Positions 44,816-53,495 of a DNA stretch of 64,000 nt are shown here, in pieces. This DNA comes from DASQHY01 sp035602605 (lineage in GTDB: Bacteria; Acidobacteriota; Terriglobia; Acidiferrales; UBA7541). The notes below the pieces were generated by a model. The model was not told the origin of the DNA and searched no databases. It was given only the letters and a program-made list of their open reading frames with translations. The translations under genes and the position numbers were made by a program. The stretch's first letter is position 1; every line of letters starts with the position of its first letter. The stretch lies in assembly GCA_035602605.1 (NCBI GenBank), contig DATNLZ010000084.1, positions 1 through 64,000 on the forward strand, read 5' to 3'.

Positions 44816-45342
44816 TGAAGGGGCGCCCAGCAGGCAAGCTCACGCACTACGGATCGAGCGGGGAAGCGACGATGGTGGACGTCACCGCGAAGCCGGCGAC
44901 GCTGCGCACCGCCATTGCGCACGGATTCGTGCGCATGTCGGCGCAAGTTCTCCGAAAGGTGCGCAGGCTCGAGACTCCGAAAGGCAATCCTCTGGAGGTT
45001 GCACGAATCGCCGGAATCGCCGCCGCGAAACGCACCGCAGAATGGATACCTCTTTGTCATCCACTGCCGCTAACGCACATTGATGTGACTGTGCGCCTAT
45101 GCCAGAATGGCGTGGAGATCCATGCCAGCGTCACGGCGACGGCACCAACAGGCGTGGAAATGGAAGCGCTCGTGGGAGTTTCTGCCGCCGCCCTCACGAT
45201 TTATGACATGTGTAAAGCCCTCGACAAAGGCTTGGAAATTACTGACATTTATCTCGAAGAAAAAATAGGTGGCAAGAGCGGACACTACCTCCGGCCACAA
45301 CTCTCGAAAAAAAAGGGTCATGCAGCACGATTTAAACCCTGA
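44815..45342 (+). CDS. moaC: Cyclic pyranopterin monophosphate synthase
   Basis: 175 residues from the ATG that overlaps the moeA stop. It acts with MoaA to turn GTP into cyclic pyranopterin monophosphate, the first stage of molybdenum-cofactor synthesis. Motifs: MVDVTAKPATLRTAIAHG, AAKRTAEWIPLCHPLPLTHIDV and TGVEMEALVGVSAAALTIYDMCKALDKG, followed by KIGGKSGHYLR. The basic C-terminal tail (KKKGHAARFK) is slightly longer than usual. moaA is not in this window. Confidence 0.97.
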   Translation: MKGRPAGKLTHYGSSGEATMVDVTAKPATLRTAIAHGFVRMSAQVLRKVRRLETPKGNPLEVARIAGIAAAKRTAEWIPLCHPLPLTHIDVTVRLCQNGVEIHASVTATAPTGVEMEALVGVSAAALTIYDMCKALDKGLEITDIYLEEKIGGKSGHYLRPQLSKKKGHAARFKP

Positions 45343-45350
45343 TTGAATCC

Positions 45351-46103
45351 ATGAGCGCTCCCGGAAAAAGCGTCAAAGTGCTTGTCGCGGATGACAATCC
45401 ACTCGTTCTGGATCTGATTGTTCGCGGAATGGAGCCACACTGCGACGTGATTCAGGCGAACGATGGCGCGGATGCTCTAATGAAGGTTATAGACAATCCG
45501 CCAGATTTAATTCTGTGCGATTACAAAATGCCCGGTCTGAACGGGCGGCAGCTCTACGAAAAGCTGCGCGGACGCGAGCAGACGCGTCAGATTCCATTTA
45601 TTTTTGTGGCCAGCCGCAGCGATATCGAGGAGCGCTTGCGTCCGCTAGTTGACGGTGTAGAGGACTTCATTCCCAAGCCATTCTTCCTTCGCGACCTCGT
45701 GCGCATGGCCAAGAGAGTCGTGGATCGATTGCACCTTGAGAAATTGCAGAAATTGGCCGCGCGTCCTGGCGTGATTCAGGGGCGTTTGGAGGAAATGGGC
45801 ATTCTTGACTTGATGCAGTCCCTTGAAATGGGCCAGAAATCATGCCGGCTGACGCTGCGCCGCGGAAGCGATCTTTGCGAACTTTATTTCGCGTCCGGGC
45901 AGTGTCGCGATGCAAAGTTCGGCACAATCGATGGTGACGAAGCAGTCTATCAGGCGATGCGCTGGAATGACGGGGAGTTTGAGATTGATTTTAATGGCGC
46001 CAATGCTTCCGAGCGGACGACCACAACGCGCTCAACCACCGGTTTGCTGATGGAAGCGATGAGGCTTCTCGACGAATCCAATCGCGATGTCGTGGAGAGC
46101 TAG
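45351..46103 (+). CDS. Response regulator with C-terminal DUF4388 (PATAN-like) domain
   Basis: 250 residues. A receiver domain at about 8-125 has the acidic pair ADDN, phospho-acceptor Asp in LILCDYKMPGLNG, and the lysine in IPKPFF. A DUF4388-type domain at about 142-215 (GVIQGRLEEMGILDLMQSLEMGQKSCRLTLRRGSDLCELYFASGQCRDAKFGTIDGDEAVYQAMRWNDGEFEIDF) follows, a module common in myxobacterial and acidobacterial signalling proteins. No DNA-binding domain, so it probably acts through protein contacts. It lies 8 nt after moaC and 3 nt before the mog gene, inside the molybdenum-cofactor operon. Confidence 0.9.
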   Translation: MSAPGKSVKVLVADDNPLVLDLIVRGMEPHCDVIQANDGADALMKVIDNPPDLILCDYKMPGLNGRQLYEKLRGREQTRQIPFIFVASRSDIEERLRPLVDGVEDFIPKPFFLRDLVRMAKRVVDRLHLEKLQKLAARPGVIQGRLEEMGILDLMQSLEMGQKSCRLTLRRGSDLCELYFASGQCRDAKFGTIDGDEAVYQAMRWNDGEFEIDFNGANASERTTTTRSTTGLLMEAMRLLDESNRDVVES

Positions 46104-46106
46104 AAT

Positions 46107-46589
46107 ATGAGTTTACGTGTGGCTATTGTCACGGTGAGTGACTCGGTTTCGCAAGGCAAGCGCCAGGACCAGTCCGGCCCAGCAGTCAGTGCACGGTGCT
46201 CGGAGCTTGGCTGGAAGGTGATTTCCACCCATGTTGTGTCTGACGATTCCGCGGTAATCCAGGTGCGTCTAAGAGATCTCGCCGAATCTGCGCAAATGGA
46301 TCTCATCGTTACCACGGGTGGTACGGGCATAGGTCCACGCGATTCGACTCCAGAGGCGACTGCTGCTGCTTGCGAGAAATTGATTCCGGGTCTCGGGGAA
46401 ATGATGCGGCAAAAGGGCATGCAGGCCACACCGCGAGCGGCGCTTTCTCGTGGCGTCGTTGGGGTGCGCGGCCGAACCCTCATTTTGAATCTTCCGGGGA
46501 AACCGCAAGGTGCGGTCGATTCATTAAACGCAATCGCGGAGCTGCTGCCTCATGCCGTTGAGGTCCTCGGCGGCTCGAGCCACGATTAG
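46107..46589 (+). CDS. mog: MogA/MoaB-family molybdopterin adenylyltransferase
   Basis: 160 residues of the MoCF-binding fold: RVAIVTVSDSVSQGKRQDQSGPAV, LIVTTGGTGIGPRDSTPEAT, and the C-terminal LPGKPQGAVDSLNAIAELLPHAVEVL. It adenylylates molybdopterin ahead of MoeA-catalysed metal insertion; MogA and MoaB cannot be told apart with certainty. It belongs to the moeA-moaC run, separated only by the DUF4388 response regulator. Confidence 0.92.
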   Translation: MSLRVAIVTVSDSVSQGKRQDQSGPAVSARCSELGWKVISTHVVSDDSAVIQVRLRDLAESAQMDLIVTTGGTGIGPRDSTPEATAAACEKLIPGLGEMMRQKGMQATPRAALSRGVVGVRGRTLILNLPGKPQGAVDSLNAIAELLPHAVEVLGGSSHD

Positions 46590-46683
46590 TTCTGTCCCTC
46601 GTTTCATATTCGTTTTGAAGAGCTGCCTGAGAAAGCAATGCGCCATTGACGGCGAAGGGCGAGTCGTCAACAATGTTCACACT

Positions 46684-47511
46684 ATGACCGCAAAATTATC
46701 GGATAAGAGGCTGGCCGTTTTAGGAACCGGAAAACTCGGCAGTATCTTGCTGCGCGGGTTTTTGAGGGAAGGGCTCTTCACTGCAAAGCGCGTGGCTGCC
46801 ACGGTACGCCACGAAGAAAAAGCCCAGGCACTCGGAAAAGAGCTTGGTATACGGATCTCGACGGACAATCGCGCCGCCGTGCGCGGGGCCGACATTGTGT
46901 TGCTGTGTGTGAAGCCGCAGGTGGTGCGCGAAGTGCTCGAGGAGATCCGCGGGGAGTTAAGCGAAGACGCGCTGCTGATTTCCGTAGCAGCGTCGGTACC
47001 CACGAGCTATATCGAGCAGCACGTTTCTGGCAAGTTCCCAGTCGTGCGAGCGATGCCCAATACGCCTTGCGCCATCGGCTGCGGGATGACTGGCATTTGC
47101 AAGGGAAGTCACGCGAAGCCGGCGCATCTGGAAACCGCTCTGGCGATGTTCGATACCGTCGGCCGAACTGTCGTGGTGGACGAAAAAAACATGGACGGGG
47201 TGACGGGACTGTCGGCCAGCGGACCGGCGTTTGTTTACATTATTCTCGAGTCGCTCGCTGAGGCTGGCGTGAAGGTGGGGCTTCCGCGAGATGTTGCTAC
47301 TCTGCTGGCCGCGCAAACCATGAAGGGAGCGGCGTGCGTCGTCCTCGAGACAGGCGATCATCCCGCGCTGCTGAAAGATGCAGTTACAACCCCAGCGGGC
47401 TGCACGATCGACGGAATTCTCGAGCTCGAAGATGGCAAAGTGCGCGTGACGCTCATCAAGGCCGTTGTCAAAGCGACGCAGCGCGCCGGCGAATTGCTGT
47501 TCGAGAAATGA
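46684..47511 (+). CDS. proC: Pyrroline-5-carboxylate reductase
   Basis: 275 residues from the ATG at 46684, the normal family size; the upstream in-frame extension of 44 residues has no family similarity. The last enzyme of proline synthesis, reducing pyrroline-5-carboxylate with NADPH. Motifs: RLAVLGTGKLGSILLRGFL (dinucleotide site), VKPQVVREVLEEI, VVRAMPNTPCAIGCGMTGIC, TGLSASGPAFVYIILESLAEAGVKVGLPRDVA, and VTTPAGCTIDGILELE. No clear Shine-Dalgarno. Confidence 0.96.
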   Translation: MTAKLSDKRLAVLGTGKLGSILLRGFLREGLFTAKRVAATVRHEEKAQALGKELGIRISTDNRAAVRGADIVLLCVKPQVVREVLEEIRGELSEDALLISVAASVPTSYIEQHVSGKFPVVRAMPNTPCAIGCGMTGICKGSHAKPAHLETALAMFDTVGRTVVVDEKNMDGVTGLSASGPAFVYIILESLAEAGVKVGLPRDVATLLAAQTMKGAACVVLETGDHPALLKDAVTTPAGCTIDGILELEDGKVRVTLIKAVVKATQRAGELLFEK

Positions 47512-47750
47512 GCCAAGGCGTTACGAACTTTGTGTATTCTGCTTTTTTCTGATACGGCACGCCAAAATATTGTTTTTTGAAGCGCCGCGCGGATACTGCC
47601 AAGAAGATCCAGCCAGTAAAATCCACACCCCATTCTAAATAGAACGCTTGACAGCTCGCTTGCAATCGATGCAGGATGGCGCAGAATTTTTGAGCGTCAC
47701 TGTGGTGGTGACCACGTAGCATTAAAACTTAATCTGCCGGAGGTGTAACT

Positions 47751-50700
47751 GTGGGACGAATCTTGGTCAACAGAACGGTCGGTGTCAACACGTTATTGAC
47801 TATCCTAGTCTCCTTAACCCTTTCGCTGCACGGCCAGGGCCTCACAGGAACATTGACTGGCACCACATCGGATCAATCAGGTGCAGCGATTGTGGGCGCG
47901 AAAGTAACCGCGGTGGATGATGCCACGCACGCAGAATATGCGACGCAGACCGGCGCTGATGGTCATTTCACGATCGCTAACTTGAACCCCGGCACCTACA
48001 CGGTCACGGTTGCCGTTCAGGGATTTCGGAAAAGCGTCTTCAAGGACGTCAAGATTATCGTCGGCCAAACCTATGACTTGACGGCCAAGCTCGAACTAGG
48101 GGAAGTAACAAACACGGTGCTTGTGGAGGCCGGCCAGGAAGTGGTTGAGACCACGAGTGCAACGGTGGGCGCTTCCATTACCGGGCGGTCCATCACAGAA
48201 CTGCCCTTTACGTCCCGTAATACGCTGGACCTGGCGACCCTGATGGCCGGAGCCGCGACGACCGGCAGTACGCGCCAGACATCATTCAACGGTTTGCCGA
48301 AGGGTTCAATCAATGTCACCTATGACGGAATCAATGTGCAAGATAACCTGCTGAAGTCGAGTGACGGGTTTTTTACCATCATACGGCCCACCACCGATTC
48401 GGTCGAGGAATTTAGTATCTCGACAGCAGCCAATGGGGCCCAAGACGCGTCGCAAGGAGCCGTGCAGATCAAGTTTGAAACCAAGCGAGGCGGAAACGCA
48501 TTTCATGGCGGCGTATGGGAGTATTTCAGGAATGATGCATTAAATTCCAATTATTATTTCAACAACGAAGCGAACCCGCAGCAACCTAGACAGGTGCAAC
48601 GTCTGAACCAGTATGGGTACAAGATCGGGGGGCCGATCATCAAGGACAAACTTTTCTTTTTCACCGCTATGGACAATTATAAGAGTCCGCAGTCGCGGTC
48701 ATTTACACGCGCGATTTTGACTCAGGAAGCGGTCAATGGACTGTTCACTTACGGCGCAGCGACTGCCCAAACTGGGAATGCTTGGACGACATGTGTAGCC
48801 TCAAGTCCGCGAAATAACGGCGGACCCGTCTGTACGGTTGACTTAGCCAAATTCGCGGGAGTTCCGAGCAATGGCGTGACTTTCGTGAAAGACCCTGCGA
48901 TTAGCACAATTCTCGCTAATGTCCAGGCTGCGCGGGGCAATTCGAGCATTTCGACCGGCACGCCATTCAACCCCTGGCTTGACAATGCGGTCTTCAACGC
49001 GCCGGGCAAGGGCTCACGAAGGTTCCCTGATGTCCGCTTTGACTGGAACATTACAAAGAACCATCAGTTCACCGCCATTTACCACTATGCGCATTTCAGC
49101 TCTTCGCCGGATTTCCTAAACAATGCCAATCCGTTCTTGCCGATTGATCCATTTACCAAACTTCTGGGTAGTCAGATTTCGAATCGGAACCAATATGCAT
49201 TGGCCTGGCGCTGGAACATCGGCTCCAACAAGAGCAACGAATTGCGGTTCGGGCTGCAGTCGTCGCTGGTGGCTTTCTTCCCTGACGAAAATCCCGCGCT
49301 TTACCCAGTGGCAAAAACAAACCTTGGGAATATCAATGCCCGTCCTGTTCTGCCCGGAGGCCTCTTCCCAGGGGTTCCGGCTCCGGTGGCCAACTTCCAG
49401 CCCTTTCTCGCGTTTAACGCGCAGGCCCGAAACACGCCGCTAGGCACCCTACTGGACAATTTTAGCTGGACCACAGGCAAGCATAGCTTCAGCTTTGGTG
49501 GAGAGGTGACGGAGATCCGTTTCCATGGATTTCTGAGTGGTGGCCGTCTGGTGCAGACGGCGAATATCGGCCTTGCGGACAACGACCCATCTTCAGGAAA
49601 GTTCCCGACGTCAAAGTTTCCTGGAATGACCACGGTGGCCAATACCGCGCTGAAGCAGCTTTACGGGACGTTGACGGGAAGGGTCTCTGGTTATTCAGGA
49701 TTTATCTCAGTTGATCCATCAAAGAGGCAGTTCGCGGCAGCGTCACCCAACCGAACGGCAGGCAAACAGCACCAATTTGGGTTCTATGGCACGGACTCGT
49801 GGCGTGTTTTACCTGCGCTTACATTTACCTACGGCCTGCGATGGGATTACCAGGGCGCACCTTACGACACGTTAAACGAAAGTTTTTCGCCGGTGAACGG
49901 ATTCGCTGACGTGTTCGGGGTATCGGGGCTCGGCAACTTATTCAAACCGGGCACGACGAGTTCTATCCCAAGGTTTCAACTCAATGGCGATCGGCGATGG
50001 TATAAAACCGATTACACGAACTTTGCCCCGAACGTCGGATTGGCCTGGCAGCCGAACTTCAATGCCCCTTTTCTCCAGAGAATTTTCCCTGGAAGCGGCA
50101 AGACGGTATTCCGCGCAGGCTACTCAATTAGCTATACGCGAGAGGGTTTTAACAATTTCAATAGCATCGCCTTTGGAAACCCCGGAATTGACGGGAATAT
50201 TTTCGCGGATCCCGAAGATCTCGGCGGCTGTACCCCGGGGCCGTATACGACGCCGGGGAAATATCCCGGAGGTTGTGTCACGCTCGCGGATTTACAGAAT
50301 GGAAAATTACAGTCTTTGAAGACTGACCCTGCCAGTTTTCCGGCTACGGGTACATTCCCCCTCTTGGCGTTTTCCGGGCAGTCGATCAACATGTTTGACC
50401 CCAACCTGCGGACGCCCCGCGTACAGTCCTGGCATGTTGGAATCCAGAGAGAGCTGGGGCAAAACATGGTGTTGGAGGTTCGGTATGTTGGCAATCACTC
50501 TACGGGACTCTGGCGCCAGGACAATATAAACGAGGTGAATATCTTCGAGAATGGTTTCCTCACTGAATTCAACACTGCAAAAGATAATCTCCAAAAGAAT
50601 ATCGCTGGAGGTTGTGGAAATCGGTTCGATCGGCAAGCGAAGTGCGGTACGAGTGCCTTGCCAATCATGGAGCAGGCATTCAAGGGTCTCCTACTCAACT

Positions 50701-51149
50701 CTGGATTTGGCAGCGGCGGATTTATATCGTTCCTGAATAACGGACTTGCAGGTGCCTTCGCGAACTCCCTGGCGTTCAACAGAACGAACATGTGCAACCT
50801 TGCCGGAAGCAATGCCTTTCCGGGAGTAAGTTGCCCGGACTCTGCGCCGGTCAGCGGTCCTTACGCGGCGAATCTCTTCGTGGCCAACCCGCACGCTAGC
50901 GGAGGTGGTAGCGCAGCCGGAGCCTTCCGCTTCTATAACGGTTCCCAATCGACTTATAACGCCCTTCAAGTCGAGATGCGCCGCCGGCTCTCGAAAGGTC
51001 TGCAGTTTAGCGGGAACTATACATTCTCAAAGTCCTTGACCAACTATTTCGGTGACAGTTCCGTGGGATTCGTTCCCTTCACGACGTTGCGCGACCGGGA
51101 AACGATAAGGGTGCTTCACCATGGGATCTGCGGCACAATTTCAAGTTAA
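47751..51149 (+). CDS. TonB-dependent receptor, Oar-like (N-terminal part of a frameshifted gene)
   Basis: 1132 codons from a GTG with GGAGG upstream. Signal peptide region, then an Ig-like regulatory domain (TGTLTGTTSDQSGAAIVGAKVTAVDDATH), a plug (GLPKGSINVTYDGINVQDN and EFSISTAANGAQDASQGAVQIKFETKRGGNAFHGGVWEYFRNDALNSNYYFNN), and most of the barrel. The protein becomes unlike the family after LRDRE near 51099 and stops at 51147. The missing C-terminus continues in the next frame (see 51164). Restoring one base in the GGGAAAC run at 51096-51103 yields LRDRENDKGASPWDLRHNFKLNG, the expected family motif. This is either a sequencing error or a recent inactivating mutation. Confidence 0.9.
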   Translation: MGRILVNRTVGVNTLLTILVSLTLSLHGQGLTGTLTGTTSDQSGAAIVGAKVTAVDDATHAEYATQTGADGHFTIANLNPGTYTVTVAVQGFRKSVFKDVKIIVGQTYDLTAKLELGEVTNTVLVEAGQEVVETTSATVGASITGRSITELPFTSRNTLDLATLMAGAATTGSTRQTSFNGLPKGSINVTYDGINVQDNLLKSSDGFFTIIRPTTDSVEEFSISTAANGAQDASQGAVQIKFETKRGGNAFHGGVWEYFRNDALNSNYYFNNEANPQQPRQVQRLNQYGYKIGGPIIKDKLFFFTAMDNYKSPQSRSFTRAILTQEAVNGLFTYGAATAQTGNAWTTCVASSPRNNGGPVCTVDLAKFAGVPSNGVTFVKDPAISTILANVQAARGNSSISTGTPFNPWLDNAVFNAPGKGSRRFPDVRFDWNITKNHQFTAIYHYAHFSSSPDFLNNANPFLPIDPFTKLLGSQISNRNQYALAWRWNIGSNKSNELRFGLQSSLVAFFPDENPALYPVAKTNLGNINARPVLPGGLFPGVPAPVANFQPFLAFNAQARNTPLGTLLDNFSWTTGKHSFSFGGEVTEIRFHGFLSGGRLVQTANIGLADNDPSSGKFPTSKFPGMTTVANTALKQLYGTLTGRVSGYSGFISVDPSKRQFAAASPNRTAGKQHQFGFYGTDSWRVLPALTFTYGLRWDYQGAPYDTLNESFSPVNGFADVFGVSGLGNLFKPGTTSSIPRFQLNGDRRWYKTDYTNFAPNVGLAWQPNFNAPFLQRIFPGSGKTVFRAGYSISYTREGFNNFNSIAFGNPGIDGNIFADPEDLGGCTPGPYTTPGKYPGGCVTLADLQNGKLQSLKTDPASFPATGTFPLLAFSGQSINMFDPNLRTPRVQSWHVGIQRELGQNMVLEVRYVGNHSTGLWRQDNINEVNIFENGFLTEFNTAKDNLQKNIAGGCGNRFDRQAKCGTSALPIMEQAFKGLLLNSGFGSGGFISFLNNGLAGAFANSLAFNRTNMCNLAGSNAFPGVSCPDSAPVSGPYAANLFVANPHASGGGSAAGAFRFYNGSQSTYNALQVEMRRRLSKGLQFSGNYTFSKSLTNYFGDSSVGFVPFTTLRDRETIRVLHHGICGTISS

Positions 51150-51163
51150 ACGGGATTTACGAA

Positions 51164-51763
51164 TTGCCGTTTGGTCCCGGCCATCATTGGTCTACATCCA
51201 ATGGGTTTGCGAACCGGGTCATTGGAGGATGGCAAATCAGCACCATCCACCGTTGGCAGTCAGGCCGCGTATTTCTGCTCCAGAGTGGTTTGGGCGGCAC
51301 GACTAACCAGAACGATCCCGGCGTAATTTTGAATGGGATCACGCGCAATCAACTCCAGGGCCTGCTGGATGTCCGCAAGACTCCGGACGGGCAAGTGTTC
51401 TACGTTCCGGCCAGCCTGATCTCAGGAACTGGCGCGGCCAATCCCTCATTCATTGCACCGTGCAACACTCCGGGGAAGGTGTGCTCGAGGGTATTCCTTA
51501 CTGGCCCGCGGTTTTACCGCGCAGACATCAGCCTAAGCAAGAAGACGAACATCACCGAGCGGGTCAACTTTGAGCTGCGGGCGGAGATGTTAAATGCCTT
51601 TAACAACATCAACTTCTTCTATCCAGGCGGTGCAGCGACTTCCGTTCCGACTGTTTCCGTTTCGAGTAATTTTGGAAGGATCACCAATGCTTTCCAGGAT
51701 CCAAACTCGACCGACGACAACGGCGGACGAATTGTGCAGTTAGTGTTCCGTATCAACTTCTAA
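51164..51763 (+). CDS. C-terminal fragment of the frameshifted TonB-dependent receptor
   Basis: The open frame carries the last 200 residues of the same receptor: FANRVIGGWQISTIHRWQSGRVFLLQSG, LTGPRFYRADISLSKKTNITERVNFELRAEMLNAFNNINFF and the C-terminal barrel strand ending VQLVFRINF. In-frame similarity begins before the first possible start, near 51101 (NDKGASPWDLRHNF), so this is not an independent gene. No ribosome-binding site of its own is seen. Together with 47751-51149 it would make a receptor of about 1335 residues. Confidence 0.85.
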   Translation: MPFGPGHHWSTSNGFANRVIGGWQISTIHRWQSGRVFLLQSGLGGTTNQNDPGVILNGITRNQLQGLLDVRKTPDGQVFYVPASLISGTGAANPSFIAPCNTPGKVCSRVFLTGPRFYRADISLSKKTNITERVNFELRAEMLNAFNNINFFYPGGAATSVPTVSVSSNFGRITNAFQDPNSTDDNGGRIVQLVFRINF

Positions 51764-51978
51764 TATTGCACCCCGTTTTGAGCTCGGAGAACAGGGCGGC
51801 TAAAGCGCCGCCCTGTGCCCTGCGTGCAAGGAACATATTGTGGCCCGCGATGTCAGGTTGGTGGCGTTTTCTCAAACCTGAACTCCTCCCGTTTTTGAAT
51901 GAACCGAGGTTGACAGGGTTTTCTTACCAGCGGTACCTTCAAAATCGCATCTATTCGATAACCGACGCCGGAGGAACT

Positions 51979-52719
51979 ATGAGAGCCCGCCTAACCCTTC
52001 TTCTCGCGGTCGGACTCGCTTTGACTTCGCCGACCCTTGGTCAAGGACCTTGGGCCAAGAAAGATTGGAAGAAATGGTCCAAGGACGAGTGCAAAAGCAT
52101 ACAGGAAGACTCCCCGTGGGCGCAGCGGTGGACCGAGGCAGATGTCAAAATGGCGAACTTTGCCACACGAACCAGCGGGACAGAAGGCGTGGGCTCGGAA
52201 TCGCAACTCGCAGTTTATTACATCATGCAATTCCGCTCCGCCCTTCCGGTTCGTCAAGCCCTGGTACGGGAAGTTCTGATTCAAAACCGCTACGACCAGA
52301 TGGATCCGAAACAAAAGGAAGCGGTCGAAAAGCAAACGGCAGACTTTCTGAACAGGAAGTACGACGATGTGGTTGTCGTGCACGTTTTGTACGGTTCGAA
52401 CGTGCCCGAGTACAACCGGGATTTGGCCACATTCTGGCAAACGCATTACCCCGAGGGCACTGTGCCGCAGGAAGCATTTCTCAATGCTCCGAGAGGACAG
52501 AAGGTGACGCCGCTCAGGCTGATCTCCCACAAGAGTGGCGCGCAAGAATTTGAACTTGTCTTCCCTCGCATGATCGATGGCAAGCCGCTGCTCGAACCAG
52601 GAGACAAGACCATGAGCGTGGAATTTGCATCGCCGAGCGTGGGCGAAATAAAATCGTCGCGAGTCTTCGTGGAGTTCAAGATAGCCAAAATGATGGTGAA
52701 CGGCCAGTTGGTCTATTGA
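51979..52719 (+). CDS. Secreted protein of unknown function, acidobacterial type
   Basis: 246 residues from the ATG at 51979, with GGAGG 4 nt upstream; the frame is open further upstream but without good start signals. Signal peptide MRARLTLLLAVGLALTSPTLGQ, then WKKWSKDECKSIQEDSPWAQRW, a motif I associate with hypothetical secreted proteins of Acidobacteria. A mixed alpha/beta domain follows, ending VFVEFKIAKMMVNGQLVY. It follows the receptor by about 215 nt on the same strand. No function assigned. Confidence 0.72.
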   Translation: MRARLTLLLAVGLALTSPTLGQGPWAKKDWKKWSKDECKSIQEDSPWAQRWTEADVKMANFATRTSGTEGVGSESQLAVYYIMQFRSALPVRQALVREVLIQNRYDQMDPKQKEAVEKQTADFLNRKYDDVVVVHVLYGSNVPEYNRDLATFWQTHYPEGTVPQEAFLNAPRGQKVTPLRLISHKSGAQEFELVFPRMIDGKPLLEPGDKTMSVEFASPSVGEIKSSRVFVEFKIAKMMVNGQLVY

Positions 52720-52908
52720 GCATGAAACGTTTCGAGGCTTTTGTGATAGATAAACGACAGGGCGGGGCGCAAAGTAGTTACAAATCGTCATGTATCAGCG
52801 GCATCGTGACTGAATCTCTTGGCTCATGGTTGGGTGGGTGTGTTAGGATGCGGTGGAAGAGAAGAGAATAGAGAAGAGGAAAGAAGAAAAGCGGGGAAGC
52901 GAAGCAAG

Positions 52909-53268
52909 ATGCCAGCGGCGTACATTCCGGTGCTGATTTTTGCGGGCTTGGTGGCCGCGTTTCCGGCGGTGACGCTAATCGTGATGAAGTTTATCCGGCC
53001 GGACTCGCGGGTCGTGGGCGACAAGCTGAAGCCGTACGAGTGCGGAGTGCCGGCGGAAGGCAGTGCCCGCGGGCGTTATTCGGTGCGATTTTATATCATT
53101 GCCATGTTGTTTGTGATTTTTGATGTGGAGACGATGTTTCTTTTTCCATGGGCGATTCAATATAAAGGGTTTGGATTTTTTGGGTTGATTTCAATGTTTG
53201 TGTTTCTGGGCATTCTCGTGATTGGCTATATTTGGCTTTACAAGAAAGGTGCGCTGGAATGGGTTTAG
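52909..53268 (+). CDS. nuoA: NADH-quinone oxidoreductase subunit A
   Basis: 119 residues from the ATG at 52909. Three transmembrane helices (about 5-28, 60-82, 89-112), with the conserved loop KLKPYECGVPAEGSARGRYSVRFYIIAMLFVIFDVETMFLFPWA. A membrane subunit of complex I near the quinone site. An intrinsic terminator follows 26 nt after the stop, so nuoA appears to be transcribed apart from nuoC-N. nuoB, which normally comes next, is not there. Confidence 0.96.
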   Translation: MPAAYIPVLIFAGLVAAFPAVTLIVMKFIRPDSRVVGDKLKPYECGVPAEGSARGRYSVRFYIIAMLFVIFDVETMFLFPWAIQYKGFGFFGLISMFVFLGILVIGYIWLYKKGALEWV

Positions 53269-53294
53269 CGTGCTTGCAAATGTGGTCCGCAACT

Positions 53295-53326
53295 CCCGAC
53301 CCTACCTAGCGGCCGGGTTTTTTTTT
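53295..53326 (+). terminator. Rho-independent terminator between nuoA and nuoC
   Basis: CCCGACC (53295-53301) pairs with GGCCGGG (53311-53317) with one internal mismatch, followed directly by nine T (53318-53326). It is one of the strongest terminators in the window. Confidence 0.8.
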
Positions 53327-53354
53327 GCAAGGTTTTGTACAAGCGAAACCTTGC
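53327..53354. repeat. 9-bp perfect hairpin upstream of nuoC
   Basis: GCAAGGTTT (53327-53335) and AAACCTTGC (53346-53354) with a 10-nt loop. It abuts the terminator T-tract and has no T-tract of its own. A second hairpin, GCAACA/TGTTGC, lies at 53381-53398. Confidence 0.65.
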
Positions 53355-53413
53355 CTTCGATCGATGTCGTAAGCGAACGTGCAACAGCCGGTTGTTGCAG
53401 GCTCGGGAAACGA

Positions 53414-53443
53414 TTGACGGGCTTTTCCGGCGTGTGTTAGAAA
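53414..53443 (+). promoter_or_regulatory. Candidate promoter for nuoC-N
   Basis: TTGACG at 53414-53419, an 18-bp spacer and TAGAAA at 53438-53443. RNA would start near 53450, about 46 nt before the nuoC ATG. It fits the need for a new promoter after the nuoA terminator. Confidence 0.5.
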
Positions 53444-53495
53444 CTACGGTTCGAGTTTGCTGGCACTTTGAGCGCAGTTACCCGCACCTCAGACA

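Noticed and set aside
47648..47722. TTGACA at 47648 and TAGCAT at 47717 as a promoter for the second receptor
   Set aside because: The two boxes are far too distant from each other, and neither has a good partner at 16-18 bp.
53269..53495. Remnant of nuoB between nuoA and nuoC
   Set aside because: No similarity to NuoB motifs in any frame; the space is filled by a terminator, hairpins and a promoter.
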